From positions 1-32,223 of the forward strand of contig JAAYEB010000386.1 in assembly GCA_012728995.1 (NCBI GenBank): a stretch of DNA of 32,223 nucleotides. Reading direction: 5' to 3'. Numbering within the stretch: the first letter of the stretch is position 1; each line of letters opens with the position of its first letter. A program made the translations under genes and the position numbers. Below, in pieces: positions 16,848 to 25,198 of this stretch. The DNA is from Fibrobacter sp. (GTDB lineage: Bacteria; Fibrobacterota; Chitinivibrionia; Chitinivibrionales; Chitinispirillaceae). Under the pieces are notes generated by a model. It worked only from the letters and a program-made list of their open reading frames with translations, did not search any database and had not been told where the DNA came from.

Positions 16848-18506
16848 ATGAATAAAACAAAACTGATTATCTTGATTTTAATATTTGCAATTAATGTTTT
16901 ATATGCGGAAAAGAAAATAGCACCTCATTACGTAAGCATTTCCGGAACGGTTTATTATGAATTGTCCGAAGGCAATTCAACGCCTGCTTCCGGACTTAAT
17001 GTAAAAATAGGGTATGAGTCATCAGACACCTTTTGGGAAATAAAAAGTGTTATTACCGACAAAAATGGATATTATTCACTGGATAGTATTGACGGGAAAT
17101 CCTGGTCATCTTATACATTAATATGTTCAATAAATGGTTATGAAATAAAAAAAACAACAATATTCAATGAGTTCATGCTCACTGATACAGTAATTGATAT
17201 CGTTCTTAATCCACAAAGTTTACCTTTGCCACATTTTCAAATAAGTGGAACTGTAATGTATGATCCATTCCCTGCAGAGGTGAAACCTGTTCCTCTCGAA
17301 AACATAAAAATCAGGATAGAGCCAATTCCTGGGGTGGTTCCATTTTCTGACGGAGATCCGGAACCAAACCTGTTACCTACAATTGTGTTAAAAACCGATT
17401 CTACATTTTCAGACAGTGAAGGAAAGTTTTATTTTTCGGCGTTTTCTGCAAATTATCAGGTTCTGGTAACCGGTGCTTCATTCAGAGAAAGACAGTTCGT
17501 ATTGAATTTGATTAACGATACCAGTATTACAATAAATCTTGTAAGTATCACATCCAAAGCAACTCTAAAAGGTAAGATATATAGCGGGTGTCATGAAGAA
17601 CAGACTGCCTGCAGCTGGGAACCTTTGGCAGGATGTACTGTAACTGTTTTTCAGGATGATATTAAAGTGTACCCGATAACGGGTAAATATTCATTTGGTA
17701 ACGAGCCGCTTATAGCCATTACTGATGAGCAGGGTAAATATTCGATAGACAGTATCCCTGTAACCGTTAATGGAGAAATGGTTACAGTAACAGCAAAAAA
17801 ATCGGGTTTGCATCAGACAGGTAAAATAGCAATCTGGAATATGACAGAATCCGAACTGGATTTTGATTTGTTTAAAAGTTCCTCTGATTCACTTGTTGTC
17901 CGACCTTCAGTTCCAAAGGAAAACGACTCGATTCTTTTCAGGGTTTTCGAGTCTTCTCATTGCTGCTGTGCTCAATATAAAGACAAGTCTGTTTCAGTCA
18001 AAAATGACAGTATAATACTTGTTTACCATTATGATTCAAGCATGTGTAAAGAGTGTAATTGTGCTGGTTCGGGGGCATGGGTTGAATTAAAATCCGGTCC
18101 TTTGAATGCAGGTATCTTTTCGGTGTTCAAAGAAGTTTATGTTTCTTGCCTGTCCGGAAGTGTTTGTCTGCCGCTTGCTGTTGAACCTCAATTAATCGGG
18201 TCTGTTACGATTGAACCGTTTACTCCTGTTATCAGAAATAGTGATGATGGAAACAGAAACGAAATGAATCTGTTAAAGGTAAAAGGAACAAGCTTTTCGG
18301 TCAATTTAAAGGTTAAATCACATCTTTCGGTACGCACTTTGAATCTTCAGGGAGTTTTACAGGAAGAAATTGTGAACCGATCGTTACCTGCAGGAGTACA
18401 CTCTTTCTGTATTGATAAAAGGAAATACGCAGGGAAAGCAGTAATTATGGAAGTGATGATTGATGGAGTTTTGAAAAACGTAAAAATGATTACACTCATT
18501 AAATGA
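16848..18506 (+). CDS. Secreted multi-domain protein with Cys-rich module and sorting-like C-terminus
   Basis: Protein of 552 residues with a Sec signal peptide (cleavage likely after residue 20, LYA). Three carboxypeptidase-regulatory-like beta domains follow (about 24-115, 127-230 and 235-345), each with an SGTV or KGKI opening and a DxxGKYS-type turn. A Cys-rich stretch carries C372-C374 in a row, C400/C403/C405 and C434/C440, which could bind metal or form disulfides. The last 75 or so residues (VNLKVKSHLSVRTLNLQG to the end) resemble FlgD-like/type IX sorting domains, so export to the cell surface is plausible. GAGG lies eight bases before the ATG. It is the third gene of the cluster with the TIGR02147 regulator and ends at a strong terminator. 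No enzymatic motif was seen. Confidence 0.75.
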   Translation: MNKTKLIILILIFAINVLYAEKKIAPHYVSISGTVYYELSEGNSTPASGLNVKIGYESSDTFWEIKSVITDKNGYYSLDSIDGKSWSSYTLICSINGYEIKKTTIFNEFMLTDTVIDIVLNPQSLPLPHFQISGTVMYDPFPAEVKPVPLENIKIRIEPIPGVVPFSDGDPEPNLLPTIVLKTDSTFSDSEGKFYFSAFSANYQVLVTGASFRERQFVLNLINDTSITINLVSITSKATLKGKIYSGCHEEQTACSWEPLAGCTVTVFQDDIKVYPITGKYSFGNEPLIAITDEQGKYSIDSIPVTVNGEMVTVTAKKSGLHQTGKIAIWNMTESELDFDLFKSSSDSLVVRPSVPKENDSILFRVFESSHCCCAQYKDKSVSVKNDSIILVYHYDSSMCKECNCAGSGAWVELKSGPLNAGIFSVFKEVYVSCLSGSVCLPLAVEPQLIGSVTIEPFTPVIRNSDDGNRNEMNLLKVKGTSFSVNLKVKSHLSVRTLNLQGVLQEEIVNRSLPAGVHSFCIDKRKYAGKAVIMEVMIDGVLKNVKMITLIK

Positions 18507-18551
18507 TTTCAGCAGAACGGATAATGATTGACCTCAATGTGAAATTAAAAT

Positions 18552-18593
18552 AAAAACAGCTCCCTCTATTTGATTTAAGAGGGAGCTGTTTTT
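18552..18593. terminator. Strong bidirectional terminator
   Basis: A perfect 16-bp stem (18552-18567 with 18578-18593) around a 10-base loop, with an A-run on the left and a T-run on the right. It can stop transcripts from both sides. It lies between the convergent TIGR02147 cluster, which ends at 18506, and the hydrogenase operon, which ends at 18597. Confidence 0.92.
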
Positions 18594-18596
18594 TTG

Positions 18597-20618
18597 TTAA
18601 CTGGAAATTGCAGTAGTTTGAGTAGCTTTTAGTTGTTTATTTATTTCGCTTAAAACAAGTTTTAGAGTACATTTTTCAATCAAATGTTTGCCAACCCGGA
18701 CAGTTGGTCCGTTGTTGCAGTGTTCAAAACAGAAGGAACCACGTACCTCTACCTGTTCCGCGAGGTTTTTATCAACTATGTTTGTAATGATTTCATGCAG
18801 TAAATCCTGAGCGCCTTTAAGATAACAACCCGTTCCAAGGCAGACATCAACATGCAGTTTTCCGTTTTTGTTGTCTTCAGAAAATGACAATCCGTTATCC
18901 GACATACGTTTACGGTTATTGTATTCAGTATGAAGGAGTTCGTGAGTAATTTTGTGATCAGTAAGGACCTTTTCATACAACTCGGCGATATAAGGATTGT
19001 CCTGAGATTTATGAATCTGAAGATTTTTATCAATATTGTATAAGCTTTGTGTCCTCGATTCATTGATGGTATCAACGAAGGAGCATGGTTGTCCTGCTCC
19101 GCCAATACAACCGCCGGGACATGCCATTACTTCTATAAGGTCATAGTCACATTCTCCATTTTTAACCATATCAGCAATTTTGCGGGCATTTGCCAGGCTA
19201 TGTACGACAGCAATTTTGACACTGGTATTATTTATAGTAAAACTGGTTTCCTTTATGCCTTCACAACCTCTGACATCTAAAAAGTCGACTTTTTCAATTT
19301 TGTTACCACTGAGTTTCTCAACTGCAAGTCTCAGCACTGCTTCACTGACTCCTCCCGATGCACCAAATATTACGCCTGCTCCGGTTTTGAATCCTAAAGG
19401 CAGATCGAAAGATTCAGTTTCAAGGTCAATGAAATTCAGCCCAGCTTCTTTTATCATTTTGCCCAGTTCCTGTGTAGACAAAACATAATCGACATCAGGA
19501 TATCCGTCAATATTGAATTCCGGACGGAGTGCTTCAAATTTCTTTGCCGTACATGGCATGATAGATACCACGACAAGGTTTTCCCTGTTGATATCAAGTA
19601 AATCAGGAAGCATTTTTTTGGCAACTGCACCAAACATTTGTTGCGGCGAACGGCATGTCGAAAGATTCGAAAGCAGTTCGGGATAATACTGCTCTGCAAA
19701 TTTTACCCATGCCGGGCAGCATGAAGTAAACTGTGGAAGGTTTTCACCATTTAATTTACGTTCCAGAAACTCGTGTGCCTCTTCAACTACTGTAAGATCT
19801 GCGGTAAAAGATGTATCATAAACTTTGTCGAATCCAAGCCGTTTTAGTGCTGTGATGGTTTTTCCTGTAACGACTTCACCTGCTTTCATTCCGAACATTT
19901 CACCGAGTGCTACACGCACAGCCGGTGCTATCTGAACGACAACTGTTTTTTCGGCATTATGAAGTTCGTTCCAGACATTTTCTATCTGCGATGCAACAGT
20001 AAGGGCTCCAGTAGGGCATACCCTTGCACATTGACCGCAGTTAACACATTCCACTTCCGAAAGATCTTTACCAAAAGCCGGCAAAACCATCACATCGGAC
20101 CCCCTGTAGGCAAAATCAATCGCGCCTATACCCTGGACTTCATGACACATACGGACACAATCACCACAGAGCACACATTTGTTGGGATCGCGAATAATTG
20201 ATGGCGAAGAACGGTCTATCGGTTTTGGTTTATGAGTAGGTTTAAACCGCACATTATCCACGCCAAGTCTGGATGCAAGTTCCTGAAGTTTGCAGTTGGA
20301 ATTTTTACCGCATGTAAGACAATTCTGTTCATGATTTGCAAGAAGCAGCTCAAGTGTGATTTTGCGCATTTCCCTGATTTCCGGAGTGTTTGTATGCACT
20401 TTCATTCCAGGTTCAGCAGGTGTACTGCACGATCCGACAATGCCTCTGCCTTCGATATCTACAATGCAAAGGCGGCAGGCGCCATAAACGCTCAGTTCCG
20501 AATGATAACAGAATGTCGGTATGTCGATTCCGGCTTTTCTTATTACCTCAAGGAGATTTCTTTCTCCATTGATCCGGTATTCTCTTCCATCAATAAATAA
20601 TGTTTTTTTGTCTTCCAT
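18597..20618 (-). CDS. hydA: [FeFe] hydrogenase catalytic subunit HydA (trimeric NADH-linked type)
   Basis: Catalytic subunit of 673 residues. Order of domains: NuoG-like [2Fe-2S] (C37, C48, C51, C64); a His-Cys3 [4Fe-4S] site (HEQNC then CGKNSNC); a two-[4Fe-4S] ferredoxin (CVLCGDCVRMC, CVNCGQCARVC); and the H-cluster domain with TSCCPAW (C300), MPCTAKK (C356) and ACPGGC (C500, C504). A C-terminal thioredoxin-like [2Fe-2S] domain (about 590-673; CLGTGC, CFEHC) completes it. This is the layout of group A3 enzymes such as Thermotoga HydA, which form HydABC and make H2 from NADH, with or without ferredoxin bifurcation. GGGGA six bases before the ATG supports this start, two bases after hydB; the frame is open further upstream. 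Maturases HydEFG are not in the window. Confidence 0.95.
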   Translation of the reverse strand: MEDKKTLFIDGREYRINGERNLLEVIRKAGIDIPTFCYHSELSVYGACRLCIVDIEGRGIVGSCSTPAEPGMKVHTNTPEIREMRKITLELLLANHEQNCLTCGKNSNCKLQELASRLGVDNVRFKPTHKPKPIDRSSPSIIRDPNKCVLCGDCVRMCHEVQGIGAIDFAYRGSDVMVLPAFGKDLSEVECVNCGQCARVCPTGALTVASQIENVWNELHNAEKTVVVQIAPAVRVALGEMFGMKAGEVVTGKTITALKRLGFDKVYDTSFTADLTVVEEAHEFLERKLNGENLPQFTSCCPAWVKFAEQYYPELLSNLSTCRSPQQMFGAVAKKMLPDLLDINRENLVVVSIMPCTAKKFEALRPEFNIDGYPDVDYVLSTQELGKMIKEAGLNFIDLETESFDLPLGFKTGAGVIFGASGGVSEAVLRLAVEKLSGNKIEKVDFLDVRGCEGIKETSFTINNTSVKIAVVHSLANARKIADMVKNGECDYDLIEVMACPGGCIGGAGQPCSFVDTINESRTQSLYNIDKNLQIHKSQDNPYIAELYEKVLTDHKITHELLHTEYNNRKRMSDNGLSFSEDNKNGKLHVDVCLGTGCYLKGAQDLLHEIITNIVDKNLAEQVEVRGSFCFEHCNNGPTVRVGKHLIEKCTLKLVLSEINKQLKATQTTAISS

Positions 20619-20620
20619 AT

Positions 20621-22519
20621 TTATCCCCTGACTACCGCGTTGAATTTGCAGTTGTCTATACATGCTCCGCATTTAATACATTTTTCTTGATTAATTGTAA
20701 ATGGTTGTCTTGGTTTTCCTTCAATAGCATCGACTGGACATTTTCTTGCACATAAACCACAACCTTTACATAATTCGCTAATAATAGTAAAGCCAGACAA
20801 AGCTGTACACTGTTTTACAGGACAGCGTTTTTTAAATACATGGGTTTCATATTCATCACGAAAATTGCTATACATCGAAAGGACCGGGTTTGGGGCCGAT
20901 TTACCGAGACCACAAAGAGATCCTTTTTGAACCGTTTTTGCCAGCTTGATCATTGTATCCAGAGTCTGTTTATCTGCATTTCCTTCCATAATGTCATCAA
21001 GGAGCGACAAAAGCTGCTTGGTTCCTTCACGGCACAGTACACATTTGCCGCAGGATTCATTTTGAGTAAACTGCATGAAAAATCTGGCCATACTGACCAT
21101 ACATGTATTTTTATTCATGATAACCAGACCGCCCGATCCGACCATTGCACCAACACCCTTTAAAGAGTCGAAATCCAGTGGAAGGTCCAGGTGTGTTTCA
21201 GTCAGGCAACCTCCTGAAGGTCCACCAATCTGGACTGCTTTAAAACCATCCGGCCATACTTCTCCATTGTCATCAGTGACACCACCACCGATATTAAAAA
21301 CTATTTCCCTTAGTGTAGTGCCAAACGGAACTTCAATAAGCCCGGTGTTTGCGACATGGCCTGTAAGAGCAAATGTCTTGGTACCCGGAGACTTGGTAGT
21401 TCCAACTTTACGAAATTCATCTGCCCCATTCCTTATTATTATTGAAACGCTTGCAAGTGTCTCGACATTATTAATAACCGTAGGCTTTCCCCATAACCCA
21501 CTCTGGGCAGGGAATGGCGGCTTTGGTTTGGGCATACCCCTGTTTCCCTCAATTGATGCCATAAGAGCGGTTTCTTCACCGCACACAAATGCACCGGCAC
21601 CTTCCATTACGTGAAGATTAAAAGTGTGTTGGCTTCCAAAAGGGTTATTCCCCAGTATTCCAAGAGCTCTGGCATCTTCAACTGCTTTTACTAATCGTTT
21701 TACAGCAAGGGGATATTCAGCCCGTACATAGATGTATCCCATATTTGCTCCTGTTGCGTATGCTGCGATAAGCATACCTTCTATAATGCTGTGCGGATTT
21801 CCTTCCATGACACTGCGGTCCATAAAAGCACCGGGATCACCTTCATCACCATTACAGATAAGAAACTTGTCTTTGCCCGGCTGAATTCTGGCCAGGTCCC
21901 ATTTTTTTCCTGTTAAGAAGCCGCCTCCCCCCCGGCCGCGTAAGCCCGATTCGGATACCTGTTTACATATCAGTTCCGGAGACAGTTCCATATAAGCTTT
22001 TTGGGCTGCACTGTATCCACCATGATAGATATATTCATGGATATCCTCCGGATCAATTATCCCGCAAAGAGAAAGAACTGTGCGGGTTTGTTTCATATAA
22101 AAGGGGATCTCTGAAGTGCTTTTACAGGGTGTTTTCGAAGACGGATTTCTGTAAAGCAGTCTATCGATTATTTCACCTTTCTGAAGGGTTAATGTGACGA
22201 TATCTTCAACATCAGACGGCTTTACTCTTGTGTAAAGTATGTTCTGAGGTAAAATGGTAACAAGAGGACCCATTTGACAGAAACCCTGGCATCCGCTTTT
22301 AGAGATGTGAATTGAGTTTTCTGTGTCTTCTTTGTGTATATCTATAGTAACCGGAATTTCTTTATGTTTTATGGTTTCCTCAAGGGCATCAATTACCTGT
22401 TGGGCTCCGTTTGCCATACAACCTGTTCCGGCACATATAATTACCCTCTGGGCTGGTTTGTTAACCAGATTTTTAAAATTTTCTGCTGTTTTGAGTATAT
22501 CTAAAGTGTTAGCCGGCAT
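20621..22519 (-). CDS. hydB: NADH-binding hydrogenase subunit HydB (NuoF-like)
   Basis: Diaphorase subunit of 632 residues that oxidises NADH and passes electrons to HydA. It has an N-terminal thioredoxin-like [2Fe-2S] domain (CAGTGCMANG, CQGFC). The NuoF core follows, with the glycine-rich NADH loop GRGGGG at 195-200, the FMN segment NGDEGDPGAF, and the [4Fe-4S] site C490/C493/C496. A C-terminal two-[4Fe-4S] ferredoxin (CKGCGLCARKC, CIKCGACIDNC) completes it. All expected ligands are present. The ATG at 22519 has GGAG seven bases upstream, inside the end of hydC, with which it overlaps by 11 bases. Whether the complex bifurcates electrons between NADH and ferredoxin or uses NADH alone cannot be settled from this reading. 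Confidence 0.95.
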   Translation of the reverse strand: MPANTLDILKTAENFKNLVNKPAQRVIICAGTGCMANGAQQVIDALEETIKHKEIPVTIDIHKEDTENSIHISKSGCQGFCQMGPLVTILPQNILYTRVKPSDVEDIVTLTLQKGEIIDRLLYRNPSSKTPCKSTSEIPFYMKQTRTVLSLCGIIDPEDIHEYIYHGGYSAAQKAYMELSPELICKQVSESGLRGRGGGGFLTGKKWDLARIQPGKDKFLICNGDEGDPGAFMDRSVMEGNPHSIIEGMLIAAYATGANMGYIYVRAEYPLAVKRLVKAVEDARALGILGNNPFGSQHTFNLHVMEGAGAFVCGEETALMASIEGNRGMPKPKPPFPAQSGLWGKPTVINNVETLASVSIIIRNGADEFRKVGTTKSPGTKTFALTGHVANTGLIEVPFGTTLREIVFNIGGGVTDDNGEVWPDGFKAVQIGGPSGGCLTETHLDLPLDFDSLKGVGAMVGSGGLVIMNKNTCMVSMARFFMQFTQNESCGKCVLCREGTKQLLSLLDDIMEGNADKQTLDTMIKLAKTVQKGSLCGLGKSAPNPVLSMYSNFRDEYETHVFKKRCPVKQCTALSGFTIISELCKGCGLCARKCPVDAIEGKPRQPFTINQEKCIKCGACIDNCKFNAVVRG

Positions 22520-23018
22520 TTTTATTCTCCTTCTCAATTATTTCATCAATCAGCTTGATAGCTTTTTCTCTGGTAACCTGGCCATGGACAACGTCATTTA
22601 TTACCAAAACCGGTGCAAGACCGCATGCACCTAGACAGGAAACTGTTTCGAGTGTAAAAAGCATATCAGATGTTGTGGTGTTTTTGTCTTTCAGGTTTAG
22701 TTTTTCCCGTAACGTTTCCAAAAGTTTATTTGAACCTTTTACGTGGCATGCTGTGCCGTCACAGATGCGGATGACATATTTACCACGTGGGCTGAGAGTA
22801 AAATGAGCATAGAATGTAGCAACACCATAGACTGTCGCCGGTGGAATATTAAGGGTTGTTGCAACGAAAGTAAGAACCTCTTCAGGAAGATATCTGTATT
22901 CATCCTGAACTTTTTGTAGAATCGGAATTAATTTGGATTTGTCTCTGTTGTATTGATTTACAATATCACAGATTTTGGTAAATTTTCGCATAGCTTTTTG
23001 CTGTGTTGTTTTTTCCAT
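22509..23018 (-). CDS. hydC: [2Fe-2S] hydrogenase subunit HydC (NuoE-like)
   Basis: Subunit of 169 residues with a helical N-terminus and a thioredoxin-like [2Fe-2S] domain. The four ligands are C86 and C91 (CDGTAC) and C128 and C132 (CLGAC), exactly the NuoE spacing. It passes electrons within the HydABC complex. It is the first gene of the operon and carries a strong ribosome binding site (AGGAGGGAG) just before the ATG. Upstream on the minus strand lie a good promoter and three palindromic operator-like sites, so expression of the whole operon is probably set here. Confidence 0.95.
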   Translation of the reverse strand: MEKTTQQKAMRKFTKICDIVNQYNRDKSKLIPILQKVQDEYRYLPEEVLTFVATTLNIPPATVYGVATFYAHFTLSPRGKYVIRICDGTACHVKGSNKLLETLREKLNLKDKNTTTSDMLFTLETVSCLGACGLAPVLVINDVVHGQVTREKAIKLIDEIIEKENKNAG

Positions 23019-23047
23019 ATCTCCCTCCTGGGTATCAGTGTGTACTA

Positions 23048-23076
23048 AGTATACGAAAAAGAAGGATAAAAAACAA
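23048..23076 (-). promoter_or_regulatory. Promoter of the hydCBA operon
   Basis: Read on the minus strand: TTGTTT (23071-23076), a 17-base spacer and TATACT (23048-23053). Transcription would start near 23041, giving a leader of about 22 bases with the strong hydC ribosome binding site. Confidence 0.6.
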
Positions 23077-23083
23077 CTAAAAA

Positions 23084-23098
23084 GTGAAAAAAATCACA
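23084..23098. promoter_or_regulatory. Operator-like palindrome 1 (Rex or CRP/FNR type)
   Basis: GTGA-N6-TCAC, differing from TGTGA-N6-TCACA only in the first base. It lies just upstream of the -35 box of the hydC promoter, centred about 50 bases before the predicted transcription start. It fits the Rex consensus TTGTGAA-N4-TTCACAA about as well as a CRP-type site. Confidence 0.5.
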
Positions 23099-23249
23099 AA
23101 AAGAATTTAGAGCATATCATACCAGTAATCTCCAATACGAAATTAATAAATTAATCAGAATTTGCTTTAAGCAAATAATGTGAAAGAGGTATTGATAATA
23201 ATCATGAATATTTAAAATTGTGATATTGAACACTGTTAAGTATATATTA

Positions 23250-23265
23250 TATGAAATATATCACA
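23250..23265. promoter_or_regulatory. Operator-like palindrome 2 (Rex-like)
   Basis: TATGA-N6-TCACA. Extended to 18 bases (23249-23266) it matches 15 of 18 positions of TTGTGAAATATTTCACAA, a well-known Rex operator form. Confidence 0.45.
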
Positions 23266-23335
23266 AAAAATAATTCGTTATCTGATATCTCTTTGAAACC
23301 AACATTAAATGCTTAAGAATTAAAACGTTTTAATA

Positions 23336-23351
23336 TGTGAAAGTGATCACA
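23336..23351. promoter_or_regulatory. Operator-like palindrome 3 (perfect TGTGA-N6-TCACA)
   Basis: An exact TGTGA-N6-TCACA, followed by a further A as in Rex sites. It abuts the T-tract of the terminator of the neighbouring nitroreductase-like gene. Confidence 0.5.
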
Positions 23352-23389
23352 AAAAAAACGGCCAAAGGACAGCTTTGAACTGGTTTGGC
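23351..23389 (-). terminator. Terminator of the nitroreductase-like gene
   Basis: On the minus strand GCCAAA (23384-23389) pairs with TTTGGC (23361-23366), extended by CAG/CTG across a small internal loop, and is followed by a run of eight T (23351-23358). It lies 78 bases after the stop at 23467. Confidence 0.65.
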
Positions 23390-23466
23390 TTTGTCGGTAT
23401 GACTCCTTTTTCGTTGCGATATTTATGAGTGGGGCAAAGTAACTAAAACCTGAATGAAAGCGATTA

Positions 23467-24981
23467 CTAAATTTTATGAAGAAGAATTGATTTAGTTTTG
23501 CTACTATGTGTAATTCTGAAAATATATGTACCGGCTTTTACCCTGTTACCATTCTCGTTGCATCCATCCCATACCAGAGAAAAACCTGTTTTAACTTTAT
23601 TACCTGTCGGCAGGTTTCTGATTTTTTTCCCCGCTGTATCAAAAATTGCTGCTTCAACTCTTTGTGCCGAAAAAAATGAAAAAGAGACAGACACAAAAGA
23701 ATGAAACGGGTTTGGTCTGGTTTCAATTTTTGAGATATCCTGGTAATTTTTGTTCAAAGGCAAAATAGATGTTTTTAGTTGCTTCCCTGCTGAAAAAATC
23801 AGCAAAGGCTGGATATTTGACTGTAACCCGATTGCATTTTTAATAGCATTTCTTTCACTGTCGTTGAAATTTGCGCAGTAATGTCCTCCAAGACCTAAGG
23901 ATGTAGTCTGAAGCAATGCACTTGATCCACAATAACCTGCTTCAAGAAGCTGGGGACGGTCTGTGCTTGAAGCGCAAAAGATAAAGTATACAGGAGCAGT
24001 TTGTGAGATTCGACCGGATGCTTCTCTTAGTAAAGATCTGCAATCTCCAGACTTGACAAGTTCTATGCGGTGATCCTGAGAGCTGGTTTCACCGGAAGAA
24101 TTGCGCATGTGAAATTTAAATACAGAATCTGAAGTAATGATATAAATATGTCCTGTCAGGTAATATTGAGCATTCCATGAAGCAACAGTAAGTCCGGCTT
24201 TGGTAGATATATAATGGGGTGTACATCCGTATGCTGCCCAGGCAATTTGAGAAAGTTGTTGGGTGGAAAGATCGTCATCTGTAAAATTAGAAGTAAATAT
24301 TGGTTCACGAATTGCATCTTCAAGAATAACATTTCCGTCGGTTAATGGATCGGGAAGGCTGTTATCTGAGGATTTTGCCACAAGTTGAGACTTGATACCA
24401 GGAACAGAAGACATCCGTCCGTAACAATTTACAATAGGCACATCTGAATCAAGCTCCCAGTGATCGTTGGCATATATGTACCCGCTGTCTTTGGGGCAGC
24501 ATACTGGTTGATCTGCCGTACTACCCCAGAATGCTACAGACGCCAGTTGAGCCCAGTGTAATGCAGCACCAGCATCTTCGGCTACATCCGGTGGATTATT
24601 TGTTATTCCGATTTCAAAAGCAAGATTTTTTTCCGATAAATGATTTCCATCAATTTGCAGGTACAACCTGTTTTTTTCCGGACTGTAGAAGTAAACACCA
24701 TCTGGAAGTGCCACATAAATGTTTCTGGAATTACAGAGTAGTGGTGCTTTCGATGCAGCCCATAATGTATTGGCAAGGATTTGATTATCAAGGGTTCCGT
24801 TATATCCTCCATGAGTTGAAACGCGTGAATTAAGACAGAGCTCTACTGAATGTGATCCTGTGAGAGGTGCAGGAAGTTCAACATAAGATTGAAGATTACT
24901 TAAAGGGTTTGCCAGTGATGATTTAACCATGGTTGCAGCACCAACTGATGCCAGATATTTAGTGAAAGCACGTCGTTTCAT
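23467..24981 (-). CDS. Exported tandem nitroreductase/SagB-like protein with sorting-like C-terminus
   Basis: Protein of 504 residues. The N-terminus (KRRAFTKYLASVGAA) fits a twin-arginine signal, used for folded, cofactor-loaded proteins. Two regions resemble SagB-type nitroreductases: about 45-160 (LANTLWAASKAP, LPDGVYFYSPEKNRLYL) and about 220-405 (LSQIAWAAYGC, LLEAGYCGSSALLQTTSLGLGGH). The FMN-binding RRSxR-type motif is degenerate in both, so flavin binding is uncertain. The last 80 or so residues (RPNPFHSF, FDTAGKKIRNL, LVWDGCNENG, AGTYIFRI) are a clear FlgD-like/type IX sorting domain. A ribosome binding site (GAGG, eight bases before ATG) supports the start. The gene stands alone with its own terminator. 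Tat signals are unusual for type IX cargo, so the route is unclear. Confidence 0.75.
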   Translation of the reverse strand: MKRRAFTKYLASVGAATMVKSSLANPLSNLQSYVELPAPLTGSHSVELCLNSRVSTHGGYNGTLDNQILANTLWAASKAPLLCNSRNIYVALPDGVYFYSPEKNRLYLQIDGNHLSEKNLAFEIGITNNPPDVAEDAGAALHWAQLASVAFWGSTADQPVCCPKDSGYIYANDHWELDSDVPIVNCYGRMSSVPGIKSQLVAKSSDNSLPDPLTDGNVILEDAIREPIFTSNFTDDDLSTQQLSQIAWAAYGCTPHYISTKAGLTVASWNAQYYLTGHIYIITSDSVFKFHMRNSSGETSSQDHRIELVKSGDCRSLLREASGRISQTAPVYFIFCASSTDRPQLLEAGYCGSSALLQTTSLGLGGHYCANFNDSERNAIKNAIGLQSNIQPLLIFSAGKQLKTSILPLNKNYQDISKIETRPNPFHSFVSVSFSFFSAQRVEAAIFDTAGKKIRNLPTGNKVKTGFSLVWDGCNENGNRVKAGTYIFRITHSSKTKSILLHKI

Positions 24982-25198
24982 AATATTGACCTCATTAATA
25001 ATCGTTCAAGTGTGAGGTTTTGTGATTTTAAACGGTTCTAAATCAATGAAAAAATTCCAAACATGTAGAATAATATATCAAAAAGCTGGTAGAAATGTGC
25101 AGTAATTTCAATCTGTAACAAAAAATGAGCGGATTTTTTCTTTTGAAGTATCTAATAAACAGAAACGAACAGAAGGTTGATTCTTTCAAGGAGTAATT

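Larger units (their letters stand above)
23019..23466. other. Regulatory intergenic region upstream of hydCBA
   Basis: These 448 bases contain no gene. In order along the plus strand they hold the hydC promoter, an operator-like palindrome, a possible half-site at 23219-23234 (TGTGA only), two more palindromes, and the minus-strand terminator of the nitroreductase-like gene. Each is listed separately except the half-site. Confidence 0.7.

Noticed and set aside
21075-21614. Plus-strand 179-codon frame antisense to hydB
   Set aside because: It lies wholly within the conserved NuoF-like coding sequence. Its openness follows from the codon use of hydB.
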